Notes: a model not told the origin generated them from the letters alone. A stretch of DNA of 64,000 nucleotides from Blastococcus haudaquaticus (GCF_900230285.1 NZ_OCNK01000002.1:1-64000), one strand, 5' to 3'. Counted from the stretch's first letter, positions 50,357-59,124 are shown. Translations and numbers: made by a program.

Positions 50357-52488
50357 CCGGCGCGGGCCGCCTCGGCTGCTGCCTCCTCGTCGACGTCTCG
50401 GCCGAGGAGGTGGCGCTCCTCGATGACCTCCCGGGCCGTATCCGCGTGTCGCTCGAGGAGCTGGCCGACCGTTCCGGGACGACGGACACCCACGTGGACC
50501 TCGTGGTGATCGGGTCGCTCTCCGGCTCCTCCGTTGCGGCGGTGCAGCGGGCCCACCGCCTCGTCCCCGACGCGGCCGTGGCCGTGCTGGCGCACGACTC
50601 GCGCGCCGTCCGGCGGGAGATCGACTTCGCCCCCGGGGTGCCGTTGGACGTCCTGGTGCTCGCCGTCGACGACGTCGACCTGCCCGGTCGGTTGGAGAGC
50701 CTCCGCGCCGCAACGGTCCAGCGGCGGCAGCACAGCGCCGTGCTCGCGGCCGTGGCGCGCTCGGCGGGCCGGAACGACGAGACGTCACCCGCGGGCGTCA
50801 CGGCCGTCGGCGCGCTGCTGGAGCACGCGCCGCTCGCCGTGCTGGTCACCGACGCCGCCGGGGACCTGGTCGGGTGGAACCGCCGGGCGGAGGACCTGTT
50901 CGGTCTCCGGCCGGCGACGAGCGGGCGCCCCGTGGAGGACGTCGTCCCCGGGTCCGGTGCACTCGTCCGGTCGGTCACCACGTCGGCGGGCCGTGAGGCG
51001 CCGGGGGGCGCGTCCGGCGTACCGCTGCAGATGCGCCTGGCCGGGCGGGTGGACGTCGAGCTCAGCGCCATCAGCAGCCAGACCGACCAGGGTCGGGCCG
51101 TCGTGCTGCTGCTCGCCGTCGACGTGACCGCTCAACGTCGCGCCGAGCGGGACCGGGACCGTCTGGTGGCGCAGCTGGAGCTCCTCGGGCGTGTGTCCGA
51201 GTCGCTCATGGCCTCCCTCGACCCCGTCGAGACGCGATCCCGGCTGGCCGACGTCCTGGTGCCCTCCTTCGCGGACTGGACGAGCATCCAGCTCTGGGAC
51301 GTCCGCGACCAACCGGGTGGCGTCCTGGTCCGCCACGGGGATCCGGCCGCAGCGCCGGTCGCGCGCCAGGTCGAGGAGCTGAAGTCCCGCCACGGGGTGA
51401 TGACCGAACCGGGTCGCCGGGCCGCCGCCGGGGAGACCGTGCTGCTCCCGGACGTCGGCGACGACGAGCTCGCCGGGCACGTCCCTGACGACCGGCTGCG
51501 CGTCCTCGTCCAGAAGCTCGGCGCCGTCAGCCTGATAGCGGTCCCGGTCCCGGGCCGGGCCGGCGTCCTCGGCTCCCTGCTCCTGGTCAACGGGAGCGAC
51601 AGCCCGCCGTTCGTCGAGGCCGATCGCGCGCTGGCGATCGAGATCGGCCGTCGGGCCGGCATCGCGCTGGACAACGCGCAGCTGTACTCGGGACAGCGGC
51701 ACCTGGCGACCGAGCTCCAGCAGAGTCTGCTCACGGAACCGCCGGAGGTCGACTTCGCCGACATCGCCGTCCGCTACGTCGCGGCCGCGGAGCAGGCACA
51801 GGTCGGTGGGGACTGGTACGACGCCTTCCGGCAGCGCAACGGGAACCTCGTCCTCGTCATCGGGGACGTCGTGGGGCACGACACGCACGCCGCCGCGGCC
51901 ATGGGGCAGCTCCGGGGGGTGGTCCGTGGCATCTGCTTCACCGCCGCGGAGACACCGAGCCAACTGCTCGGCTCCGTCGACGAGGCCATCCAAGGCCTGC
52001 AGTTGGACACGATGGCCACCGCCGTCCTCGCCCAACTGTCGGTCACGAGCGATGCGGGCGGAGCCCGGATGTCCTGGTCGAACGCCGGCCACCCGCCCCC
52101 GGTCCTGCTCGACGCCGCCGGACGGGCCAGGGCCCTCGAGCCGGCCGACGGCAAGGCGGACCTCCTGCTCGGCGTCGATCCCGCCACCCGTCGCACCACC
52201 GCTCACATGACGGTGCCCGCCGGCTCGACGCTGCTCTTCTACACCGACGGGCTGGTCGAGCGGCGCGGACAGGACCTCGACCAGGGCCTGGCCCGCCTGC
52301 TCCGGGCGGTCGAGACGCACGCCCGAGCGGACCTGGAGACGCTGTGCGACGCGGTCCTGGGCGCCATGGTCCCGGAGGCGGGGGAGGACGACGTCGCCAT
52401 CGTGGCGGTCCGGCCCGGACAGCGGGCAGGGGCGCCGCGGAGTCTCGACACCGGGACATGGTCGGCGGTCCTCGGTGGTGTCACCTAG
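50311..52488 (+). CDS. PAS-GAF-PP2C (SpoIIE/RsbU-type) serine phosphatase
   Basis: 725 aa from ATG 50311; TTG 50353, overlapping the previous stop, would give 711 aa. Residues ~20-130 form a receiver-like region without a clear phospho-Asp, then PAS (LLEHAPLAVLVTDAAGDLVGWN near 170), a GAF domain (~300-460, SLDPVETRSRLADVLVPSF to RRAGIALDNAQL) and the phosphatase (LQQSLLTEPP, VGGDWYDAF, LVIGDVVGHDTHAAAAMGQL, STLLFYTDGLVE, EDDVAIVAV) with Asp metal ligands in place. Such proteins dephosphorylate anti-anti-sigma factors. The RsbW-like kinase follows 38 bases on. Confidence 0.9.
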   Translation: MDGASGPRSALAGRLTGAGRLGCCLLVDVSAEEVALLDDLPGRIRVSLEELADRSGTTDTHVDLVVIGSLSGSSVAAVQRAHRLVPDAAVAVLAHDSRAVRREIDFAPGVPLDVLVLAVDDVDLPGRLESLRAATVQRRQHSAVLAAVARSAGRNDETSPAGVTAVGALLEHAPLAVLVTDAAGDLVGWNRRAEDLFGLRPATSGRPVEDVVPGSGALVRSVTTSAGREAPGGASGVPLQMRLAGRVDVELSAISSQTDQGRAVVLLLAVDVTAQRRAERDRDRLVAQLELLGRVSESLMASLDPVETRSRLADVLVPSFADWTSIQLWDVRDQPGGVLVRHGDPAAAPVARQVEELKSRHGVMTEPGRRAAAGETVLLPDVGDDELAGHVPDDRLRVLVQKLGAVSLIAVPVPGRAGVLGSLLLVNGSDSPPFVEADRALAIEIGRRAGIALDNAQLYSGQRHLATELQQSLLTEPPEVDFADIAVRYVAAAEQAQVGGDWYDAFRQRNGNLVLVIGDVVGHDTHAAAAMGQLRGVVRGICFTAAETPSQLLGSVDEAIQGLQLDTMATAVLAQLSVTSDAGGARMSWSNAGHPPPVLLDAAGRARALEPADGKADLLLGVDPATRRTTAHMTVPAGSTLLFYTDGLVERRGQDLDQGLARLLRAVETHARADLETLCDAVLGAMVPEAGEDDVAIVAVRPGQRAGAPRSLDTGTWSAVLGGVT

Positions 52489-52526
52489 CCTCGCACGGGC
52501 GAGCGCTGAAACAGTCGGTGCCCGAC

Positions 52527-52970
52527 ATGCTGGGGGCGATGACGATCGAACGCGCCGGGCCGTGGCCCCCGCGGCCATCTCCGTCGGGCAAGGCGTTGTG
52601 GCACTGGGCTCCGAAGACGGTGGCCGACCTGCCCCGGATCCGCAGCGAACTGCGGGAGGGCCTGGCCAGGTTGCCAGGACACCGGCAGCCGGAGTTGGAG
52701 GAAGTCCTGCCCCTCCTCCTCGATGAGCTCCTCGCCAACGGCCTCCGGCACGGCAACCCGCCGGTCACGGCCGAGGTCCGGCGATCCGCCCGTGAGTGGG
52801 TGGTGGAAGTAGGCGATCAAGCCTCGGCCGCGGCTCCCGAGCCGGCCGTCGGCCGGGACCCTGCGCTGGGTGGCATGGGCCTCCACATCGTCGCGAGCCT
52901 CTCGAGCGCGCACGGCTGGTTCGTCGAAGGCGGCCGGAAGTTCGTGTGGACGTCGCTACCAGCGGTCTGA
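52527..52970 (+). CDS. RsbW-like serine kinase / ATP-binding protein
   Basis: 147 aa from ATG 52527; ATG 52539 and GTG 52518 are alternatives. GHKL ATPase boxes: N-box LPLLLDELLANGLRHG, the VEVGDQ region in place of G1, and the G2-type loop LGGMGLHIVASL, ending GGRKFVWTSL. It is the short HATPase_c_2 form used by anti-sigma factor kinases. Together with the PP2C phosphatase it makes a partner-switching pair; neither the anti-anti-sigma (STAS) protein nor the sigma factor is in the window. Confidence 0.88.
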   Translation: MLGAMTIERAGPWPPRPSPSGKALWHWAPKTVADLPRIRSELREGLARLPGHRQPELEEVLPLLLDELLANGLRHGNPPVTAEVRRSAREWVVEVGDQASAAAPEPAVGRDPALGGMGLHIVASLSSAHGWFVEGGRKFVWTSLPAV

Positions 52971-53010
52971 GCGGCCTGCCGGTCGGAGCGTCGGCCCGTC
53001 GCACGGTTCT

Positions 53011-53856
53011 CTAGTCGAGCGTCCGGTCCTGCGCTCTCGTGCGGGCGAGCTGCTCCACCTGCCAGGCCTGCACGCCGGGGAGCCAACCCCTGCCGAACGT
53101 GGCCGACGGCCCGGTCCGCGGATCCTCGGGAGCCCGGCCGTCGCCCAGGGCCTGCACGTATGCGCGATCCAGCTCGATCCGTGCGCGCACCTGATCCGGC
53201 CCGCCCACCGACCCGTGACCGGGGACGAGGACCTCGACGTCGCCCGCCACAGCCTCGAGCCGCCGCAGCCCCTCGAGGTAGTCCTCGATGGGGTCCGCGG
53301 CGTCCAGGTCGGGGAACGGCACCAGGACGTCGGAGAGCATGTCGCCGGCGACGAGGACGTGCTGTCCCTCGATCTCCCGTCCCCCGATCACCAGCGCCGC
53401 GTGCCCCTCGGCGTGCGCAGGATGCTCGATGATCCGGACCTCGGGGCCGTCCCAGGGGATGCGTGCGGTTCCGGCGGGCAGGCCGGTGACGAGGCCGAAC
53501 CCGCCCAGCGGGATGTCGTCGGCGATCTCCGGCGGCAACCCCTCGGCGACGCGGGCCGGCCAGTCCGCGTGCGACAGCAGATCCCGCAGGAACACCGCGC
53601 AGCGGGCCGTGCCGTAGCGGGGCGCGGCGCCGAACGCGGCGTGCCAGAGCACGTGGTCCCAGTCGGGATGGGTCGCGAAGCCCGCCACGACTTCCTGCCC
53701 CAGCCCGCGGAGGTCGTTCGCGAGGCAGGTCATCTCGGCGCCGGTGATCCCGGGGTCGACGAGCAGGACGCCGGCCCGGCCCTGCACCACGACGGTGTTG
53801 TTCCGGAGCAGCTCGCTCCGGTGGACGAGGACGCCGTCGGCGACCTGCCTCAGCAC
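53011..53856 (-). CDS. metallo-beta-lactamase fold hydrolase
   Basis: 281 aa from GTG 53856; the ATG at 53934 is in another frame and stops early. MBL-fold order: VVVQGRAGVLLVDPGITGAEM, the metal motif THPDWDHVLWH (an H-x-D-x-D-H form where H-x-H-x-D-H is usual), IIEHPAHAEGHAAL, VLVAGDMLSDVLVP and VLVPGHGSVGG. The substituted second histidine could alter one zinc site. The reaction is unknown. Stands alone, convergent with the RsbW-like gene. Confidence 0.82.
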   Translation of the reverse strand: MLRQVADGVLVHRSELLRNNTVVVQGRAGVLLVDPGITGAEMTCLANDLRGLGQEVVAGFATHPDWDHVLWHAAFGAAPRYGTARCAVFLRDLLSHADWPARVAEGLPPEIADDIPLGGFGLVTGLPAGTARIPWDGPEVRIIEHPAHAEGHAALVIGGREIEGQHVLVAGDMLSDVLVPFPDLDAADPIEDYLEGLRRLEAVAGDVEVLVPGHGSVGGPDQVRARIELDRAYVQALGDGRAPEDPRTGPSATFGRGWLPGVQAWQVEQLARTRAQDRTLD

Positions 53857-53969
53857 GGGTGGCTCGATCCGCTCCTGCGGAACGGCATCGGCGCGACGCG
53901 ACGCACGCGGGTGCGGGGGACGGGGGCGGTCATGGCTCCTCCGGAGGTGTGGCTCGGGACGGGTGGTGA

Positions 53970-54422
53970 TCAGGCTGCGACGTCGAGCTGCTCGGCGATG
54001 CCCTCGAGGCACCACTGCCAGCCGATCCGCATGTGCTCGGCCGTCTGCGGCCCCGACTTCCCCTCGACCCGGAGCTCGAGCCGGGTCCCGCCCTCGACCG
54101 GCAGGAGGAGGACGGTGCAGCGGGAGCTCTGGGCGGTGTCCTCGCCCGAGGTGAGCACGTCGAGCACGAGGCGCTCCACGGGCTCGAACACGGCGAACGT
54201 CGCCGTCTCGCGGTAGGCGTCGCCGTCCGGCCGGGGGCCGAACCGCACCCGGTAGCCCCCACCCTGGCGGGGATCGACCGAGCACGTCGCCACGCGCCAG
54301 TCCGGGTGCGGGCAGACCCACCGCTGCAGCAGGTCGGCACGGGTCCAGGCGGCCCAGACCCGCTCTGGGGGTACCGGGTAGGTGCGTTCGAGGTCGAACG
54401 ACAGGAGCGGGGCGGTGGTCAC
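53970..54422 (-). CDS. SRPBCC / AHSA1-like domain protein
   Basis: 150 aa from GTG 54422, overlapping the ArsR stop. Activator-of-Hsp90-like START fold pattern: FDLERTYPVPPERVWAAWTRADLLQRWVCP, GGGYRVRFGPRPDGDAYRETATF, and the C-terminal helix IGWQWCLEGIAEQLD. Pairs of an ArsR regulator and this type of protein are frequent in actinobacteria; the ligand is unknown. Coupled to the regulator (GTGA). Confidence 0.88.
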   Translation of the reverse strand: MTTAPLLSFDLERTYPVPPERVWAAWTRADLLQRWVCPHPDWRVATCSVDPRQGGGYRVRFGPRPDGDAYRETATFAVFEPVERLVLDVLTSGEDTAQSSRCTVLLLPVEGGTRLELRVEGKSGPQTAEHMRIGWQWCLEGIAEQLDVAA

Positions 54423-54724
54423 GTGTCCTCCAGGAGGCTGCCGAGCGCGTCGAGCCGGGTCGACCAGAGCGCCTGCTGCTGTGCGGTCCAGGCGGCGACG
54501 TCGACGAGCGCGTCGTCGCGCAGCCGGCACTCGCGGACGCGGCCGCGTTTGGCGGTCGTCACGAGCCCCGCCTCCTCCAGCACGCGGACGTGCTTGAGGA
54601 CGGCCGGCAGCGTCATCGCGGTGGGCGCCGCGAGGTCCCCGGCGGAGGTCGGCCCGCGGGCGAGCCGCTCGACGATGGCCAGGCGGGTCGGGTCCCCCAG
54701 GGCCGCGAACTGACGGTGAACCAC
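54419..54724 (-). CDS. ArsR family transcriptional regulator
   Basis: 101 aa from GTG 54724. Winged HTH: FAALGDPTRLAIVERLARGPTSAGDLA, then AMTLPAVLKHVRVLEEAGLVTTAKRGRVRECRL. It lacks the CxC metal site of metal-sensing ArsR proteins, so it is of the non-metal SdpR/ArsR type that pairs with SRPBCC proteins. TAGTTT (54735-54730, minus strand) ends six bases before the start, so the transcript is probably leaderless. It likely regulates its own two-gene operon. Confidence 0.9.
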   Translation of the reverse strand: MVHRQFAALGDPTRLAIVERLARGPTSAGDLAAPTAMTLPAVLKHVRVLEEAGLVTTAKRGRVRECRLRDDALVDVAAWTAQQQALWSTRLDALGSLLEDT

Positions 54725-54729
54725 TCGGT

Positions 54730-54735
54730 AAACTA
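54730..54735 (-). promoter_or_regulatory. candidate -10 box of a leaderless arsR transcript
   Basis: TAGTTT read on the minus strand, followed by ACCGA and the GTG start of the ArsR gene. Spacing places transcription start at or within one base of the start codon. Confidence 0.5.
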
Positions 54736-54903
54736 TTGGGCCTGGCCGCGCCCGTGTCAACGGGTGGGCCCAGCCGGCCCGGGATGGGATCTGCGTGGAC
54801 GCAGGAGAGGGCTCATCCGGCACGGGCGAGGCGAGCGACCCGATCCGTGCCCGACGGTCTGGGCAGGACGTCGGCCCCCGGCCGGCCGGACGGAGTGGGC
54901 GCC

Positions 54904-55806
54904 ATGACGGGAACCGCCGGGCGGGGATCGCCGGCCCGGGACCTGCCCGGGCACCGCGGACGGCCATGCTCCCTCTCCGAGCAAGAGGACCGCCCGCCCG
55001 ACGCCGGGCTGCTCCCGCCCGGGGAGTCCGCCCGGCGGCGGGCCCGGCTCCTGCGCGTCTGGCAGCCTGCCGTGGTGCCCGATCCGCAGGCCCGGCCCGT
55101 TCCTCGCCCGCTGCCCGTTCTCGCGGTCGCCGTCCTGCTCGTCGTCCTGCTGCTGTGGAACAACGTCGTCATCACCCGGACTCCGGGGCATCCGGCGTCC
55201 TATCCGCTCGTCAACGCCCTGGCGACCGCCGTGCTGCTCGCGGTGGCGCGGGCATCCGGCCTGTCCTGGGACGAGCTCGGCATGGCCCGGCGCCGGCTCC
55301 GCCCGGGGCTCCGGTGGGGCGGTGCCGCCCTGGCCCTCGTCGCCGCCGGGTACGCCGTGGCGCTGGCGGTACCGGCGCTGCGTCCGCTGCTGGCCGACGA
55401 CCGCAGCGCCGGCATCGATCTCGGCGAGCTCGCCGTCCGGGTCCTCGTCCGGGTGCCGTTCGGCACGGTCGTCTGGGAGGAGGTGGCCTTCCGGGGGGTG
55501 CTCGTCGCGGCGCTGGCCCGGATGGTGCCGGTGCGCCGGGCGGCGCTCATCGCTGCCGCGGCCTTCGGCCTCTGGCACATCAGACCGACGCTCGGCGGCC
55601 TGGCCGCCAACGAGCTGGTCGCCGACGACCTGGCGGACGGTCCGGCCCGCGTCGGGGCGGTGGTGCTGGTCTGCGCCGGGACGGCGGTGGCGGGGCTCCT
55701 GTTCACCTGGCTGCGCCTGCGCAGCGGCAGCCTGCTCGCACCGGTGCTGCTCCACCTGGCGACCAACTCGCTCGGGACGGTGGCTGCGGCGATCGCGCAG
55801 CGCTGA
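54904..55806 (+). CDS. CPBP family intramembrane metalloprotease
   Basis: 300 aa from ATG 54904, the first start giving a sensible N-terminus. A ~75-residue hydrophilic region precedes about seven membrane helices (LAVAVLLVVLLLWNNVVI onward). CPBP/CAAX motifs: EEVAFRGVLVAAL (Glu-Glu-x3-Arg), FGLWHIRPTLGG (His) and HLATNSLGTV (His...Asn). Relatives process prenylated proteins or act in immunity to bacteriocins in other bacteria; no such partner is seen here. Confidence 0.85.
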   Translation: MTGTAGRGSPARDLPGHRGRPCSLSEQEDRPPDAGLLPPGESARRRARLLRVWQPAVVPDPQARPVPRPLPVLAVAVLLVVLLLWNNVVITRTPGHPASYPLVNALATAVLLAVARASGLSWDELGMARRRLRPGLRWGGAALALVAAGYAVALAVPALRPLLADDRSAGIDLGELAVRVLVRVPFGTVVWEEVAFRGVLVAALARMVPVRRAALIAAAAFGLWHIRPTLGGLAANELVADDLADGPARVGAVVLVCAGTAVAGLLFTWLRLRSGSLLAPVLLHLATNSLGTVAAAIAQR

Positions 55807-55907
55807 TCCAGCTCGTCGAGACCCGTCGGGCGTGAACCGTTATCCCCAACACCGATGGGTCGTCCGCAGGGAAGACGAACGGGCGGCCACGACCGCCGGA
55901 GCCGACG

Positions 55908-56111
55908 TCACCCCTGCGACAGGCGGACGCAGTCCGGGCAGGGGTCGGCGGAGCCGAGGCCCCGCGGGCCGTTCCACCTGCCCTGCACGACGCCGACCGA
56001 TGCTCCGCAGATCGCTGCCCACGGCGCCGGCAGGTCCGCCGTCTCGGCGAGCACGGCGTGTGCCCGCCCGGTCTCCTGGTCGCGGCCGGCCGCGTGGTCG
56101 CTCGGGCTCAT
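55908..56111 (-). CDS. small protein with HAV...CG...CPDC zinc-knuckle-like pattern
   Basis: 67 aa from ATG 56111. Features: HAVLAETADLPAPWAAICG, VGVVQGRWNGPRG and DPCPDCVRL, i.e. one Cys-Gly and a Cys-x2-Cys separated by ~30 residues, plus an upstream His. This spacing recurs in short actinobacterial proteins annotated as hypothetical and is consistent with one bound zinc ion. It occupies the 360-bp gap between the CPBP and DUF2243 genes. The ribosome-binding site is weak, so it may not be translated. Confidence 0.5.
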   Translation of the reverse strand: MSPSDHAAGRDQETGRAHAVLAETADLPAPWAAICGASVGVVQGRWNGPRGLGSADPCPDCVRLSQG

Positions 56112-56166
56112 GCCCCCAGGATGCGCGAGCGGGTGCCCGGCCCGGCAGCGGGGTAGTCCCGGCCGC

Positions 56167-56712
56167 ATGGCGACGGCGGAGCAGTGGACGACGGCGCGGC
56201 GGGACTTGCCACCGCGGACATCGGGGCTGCTGTTCGGTCTCGGGCTCGGTGGCTTCGTCGACGGCATCGTGCTGCACCAGATCCTGCAATGGCACCACAT
56301 GGTGAGCGCGGAGACGCCCCCGACGACGCTGGCCGGGCTGGAGGTCAACACGGTCGCCGACGGCTTCTTCCACCTGGCCACCTGGCTGTGCGTGGTGGCC
56401 GCGTCGATCACCTCGATCAGGGCGTGGCGGCAGGGGCGACTGGCGCCGAGCTACCCGTTCCACGTCGGCCTGGTCCTCACCGGCTGGGGGATCTTCAACC
56501 TCGTGGAGGGCCTGATCGACCACCAGCTGCTCGGCGTCCACCACGTCCGGGACGACCTGGGCGCGCCGCTGAGCTGGGACCTCGGCTTCCTGGCCTCCGG
56601 CGTGCTGCTGATCGCGGTCGGCTGGGCGGTGCACCGGCGCGGCGCCCGCACGCTGGAGGCCCGTGCCGCAGCACGCGGCACTCCGCGGGGCCGGCGTCCC
56701 GAGGACTCTTGA
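56167..56712 (+). CDS. DUF2243 membrane protein
   Basis: 181 aa from ATG 56167. About five membrane helices. The DUF2243 start is clear: GLLFGLGLGGFVDGIVLHQILQWHHM, followed by VADGFFHLATWLCVVAA, VLTGWGIFNLVEGLIDHQLLGVHHVRD and WDLGFLASGVLLIAVGW. Conserved His residues (LHQ.LQWHH, DHQ, HHV) lie near membrane faces and suggest metal or haem binding; this is inference, since the family has no proven function. Isolated gene. Confidence 0.85.
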   Translation: MATAEQWTTARRDLPPRTSGLLFGLGLGGFVDGIVLHQILQWHHMVSAETPPTTLAGLEVNTVADGFFHLATWLCVVAASITSIRAWRQGRLAPSYPFHVGLVLTGWGIFNLVEGLIDHQLLGVHHVRDDLGAPLSWDLGFLASGVLLIAVGWAVHRRGARTLEARAAARGTPRGRRPEDS

Positions 56713-56774
56713 TCGGGCTCCACCGGACGGGCAGGCTGTGAGGCACACCACAGTCGAACCTCCAGGAGGCCGCC

Positions 56775-56975
56775 GTGGAAGCTCATGTCGGAGACCGGAT
56801 CCTCGTGCGGTCCACCCACCAGGGCGAGCCCGAACGGGTCGGCGAGGTCATCGAGTGCGCCGAGCCCGGGGGAGGACCGCCCTACCGGGTGCGGTGGGAA
56901 CCCGACGGGCACACCGCCCTCTTCTACCCGGCCGGCACCGCCTCGGTGGTCCGTGCCGGAGCCGCGCGCGGCTGA
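56775..56975 (+). CDS. DUF1918 domain protein
   Basis: 66 aa from GTG 56775, with CAGGAGG upstream. The whole protein is the DUF1918 domain: AHVGDRILVRSTHQGEPERVGEVIEC, then PPYRVRWEPDGHTALFYPAGTASVV, an SH3-like small barrel. Function unknown. It is ten bases upstream of the EF-G-like gene and probably co-transcribed. Confidence 0.9.
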   Translation: MEAHVGDRILVRSTHQGEPERVGEVIECAEPGGGPPYRVRWEPDGHTALFYPAGTASVVRAGAARG

Positions 56976-56985
56976 GCCCCGGCCG

Positions 56986-59052
56986 ATGGCGAAGGACACC
57001 GGGACGGCGCCGGCCCCGCGGCCGGCGGAGAAGGTGCGCAACGTGGCCCTCGTCGGCCACGCCGGGGCGGGCAAGACCACCCTCGCCGAGGCCCTCCTGG
57101 TGGCGGCAGGCGCCCTGCCGCGGGCTGGACGCGTCGAGGACGGCACCACCGCCCTCGACACCGAGGAGGTGGAGGTCCGGCAGCAGCGGTCGGTGTCCCT
57201 CGGCGTGGCGACCGTCGAGCACGCCGGGCACCGCATCACGCTGCTCGACACCCCCGGGTCGCCCGACTTCGTCGGTGACCTCCGGGCCGGCCTGCGCGCG
57301 GCGGACGCCGCGCTGTTCGTCGTGTCAGCGGTCAACGGTGTCGATGCGGCGACCGTGCAGCTGTGGGAGGAGTGCGCGGCGGTCGGCATGCCGCGGGCCG
57401 TCGTCGTCACCCAGCTGGACCGGGCCCGTGCCGACGTCGACGACGCCGTCCGGCTCTGCCAGCTGCTGCTCGGAGAGGGCGTCTACCCGGTCCACCTGGT
57501 CGACCGCGCCGCCGACGGGTCGGTCCGCGGGCTGGTGAACCTGCTCGAGCCCGACGTCGACGCCCCCGACGCCGACCGCCTCCGGTCCGAGCTGATCGAA
57601 GGCATCATCGGCGAGAGCGAGGACGAGGCGCTCATGGAGCGCTACCTTGCCGGCGACCAGCTCGTCCAGGCCGACCTCATCGCGGACCTGGAGACGGCGG
57701 TCGCCCGCGGGCACTTCCACCCGGTGCTCTGCGCGGCCCCGCTGACCGGCGTGGGCATCGCCGACCTGCTCGAGCTGATCGTCAGCGGCTTCCCCTGCCC
57801 GATGGAGCACGGCTGCCCGCCGGTCTCCCGGCCCGAGGGGTCGGCGACCTCCTCGCTGGAGTGCGACCCCGACGGCCCGCTGGTCGCCGAGGTCGTGAAG
57901 ACGACGACCGACCCCTACGTGGGCCGCGTCAGCCTCGTGCGGGTCTTCTCCGGAACCCTCCGCCCCGACGTCCCGGTGCACGTCTCCGGACACGGGATGA
58001 CCGAGCGCGGGCACCCCGACCACGACGTGGACGAGCGGATCGGCGCGCTCTCCTCACCCCTGGGTGCGGCCCTGCGGACCGTCGCCTCCTGCCCGGCCGG
58101 TGACATCTGCGCGGTGGCCCGGCTGGCCAGCGCGGAGACCGGCGACACGCTCTCCTCCCCGGACGACCCGCGGCTGGTCCCGCCGTGGGACCTGCCCACG
58201 CCACAGCTGCCGGTGGCCCTCGAGGCCGCGTCACGGTCGGACGAGGACCGGCTGGCGACGGCGCTGGCGCGGCTGGTCGCCGAGGACCCCACCGTGCGCC
58301 TGGACCGCCGGCCCGACACCGGCCAGCTCCTGCTGTGGTGCGTCGGCGACGCGCACGCCGAGGTCCTGCTGGAGCGGCTGCGCACCCGGCACGGCGTCGC
58401 CGTCACCACCGTCCCCGTCCGCGTCCCGATGGTGGAGACGCTGGCCGGCGCGGCCCGGGTCACCGGCCGGCACGTCAAGCAGTCCGGGGGGCACGGCCAG
58501 TACGCCGTCGTCGTGGTCGACGCCGAGCCCGGAGCGCCGGGTTCCGGGATCGTGTTCGAGCAGCGGATCGTCGGTGGCACCGTCCCGAGCCAGTTCCACG
58601 GCAGCGTGGAGAAGGGCATCCGCAGCCAGGCCGAGCGGGGCATCACCGGCGACCGCCCCCTGGTCGACGTCCGCCTCACCCTCGTCGACGGCAAGGCCCA
58701 CTCCGTCGACTCCTCCGACGCCGCCTTCCAGGCCGCCGGCGCCCTGGCCCTGCGGGAGCTGGCTGCCGCCGTCGGCACGCGGCTGCTCGAGCCGTGGTGC
58801 GAGGTCGACGTCGTCGTGCCGGGGGAGTACGTCGGTGCGGTCATGAGCGACCTGTCGGGACGCCGGGCCCGGGTCACCGGCAGCGAGGCCGATCCGGCAC
58901 GGGACCGGACGACGGTGCGCGCCGAGGTGCCCGAGGTGGAGCTGCTGACCTATCCCGGCGTGCTCCGATCGGTCACCCACGGCACGGGCAGCTTCGCCCG
59001 CCGTCCTCTGGGCTACGAGCCGGCGCCGGCGAACCTCGCCGTGTCGGCCTGA
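56986..59052 (+). CDS. elongation factor G-like protein (EF-G2 type)
   Basis: 688 aa from ATG 56986. G-domain: P-loop VGHAGAGKTTLAEALL, switch II DTPGSPDFVGDL, but the guanine-specificity motif is TQLD instead of NKxD. EF-G domains II-V follow, with GGHGQYAVVVVDAEP in domain IV and PGEYVGAVMSDLSGRRARV in domain V. The EF-G domain IV tip region is kept only loosely. Mycobacteria carry such an EF-G2 (Rv0120c) beside the translational EF-G; it is not needed for ordinary translocation as far as known. The neighbour is DUF1918, not rpsL-rpsG-tuf. Confidence 0.9.
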   Translation: MAKDTGTAPAPRPAEKVRNVALVGHAGAGKTTLAEALLVAAGALPRAGRVEDGTTALDTEEVEVRQQRSVSLGVATVEHAGHRITLLDTPGSPDFVGDLRAGLRAADAALFVVSAVNGVDAATVQLWEECAAVGMPRAVVVTQLDRARADVDDAVRLCQLLLGEGVYPVHLVDRAADGSVRGLVNLLEPDVDAPDADRLRSELIEGIIGESEDEALMERYLAGDQLVQADLIADLETAVARGHFHPVLCAAPLTGVGIADLLELIVSGFPCPMEHGCPPVSRPEGSATSSLECDPDGPLVAEVVKTTTDPYVGRVSLVRVFSGTLRPDVPVHVSGHGMTERGHPDHDVDERIGALSSPLGAALRTVASCPAGDICAVARLASAETGDTLSSPDDPRLVPPWDLPTPQLPVALEAASRSDEDRLATALARLVAEDPTVRLDRRPDTGQLLLWCVGDAHAEVLLERLRTRHGVAVTTVPVRVPMVETLAGAARVTGRHVKQSGGHGQYAVVVVDAEPGAPGSGIVFEQRIVGGTVPSQFHGSVEKGIRSQAERGITGDRPLVDVRLTLVDGKAHSVDSSDAAFQAAGALALRELAAAVGTRLLEPWCEVDVVVPGEYVGAVMSDLSGRRARVTGSEADPARDRTTVRAEVPEVELLTYPGVLRSVTHGTGSFARRPLGYEPAPANLAVSA

Positions 59053-59075
59053 ACGGGGCAGCTGTGTCCGTCCAC

Positions 59076-59081
59076 TAGCCT
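59076..59081 (+). promoter_or_regulatory. candidate -10 box for the pgsA-like operon
   Basis: TAGCCT in CCACTAGCCTCGTGG, 44 bases before the GTG start. It resembles the TAGACT boxes before ald and aroH. No -35 match. Confidence 0.3.
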
Positions 59082-59124
59082 CGTGGGCGGTGTGCAGCGG
59101 GCTGTCGGGCGAGGTGGGGAAGCA

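Noticed and set aside
53857-53934. Longer start for the metallo-beta-lactamase gene at ATG 53934
   Set aside because: That ATG is in another frame and runs into a stop after ~22 codons; GTG 53856 is the first in-frame start before the fold.
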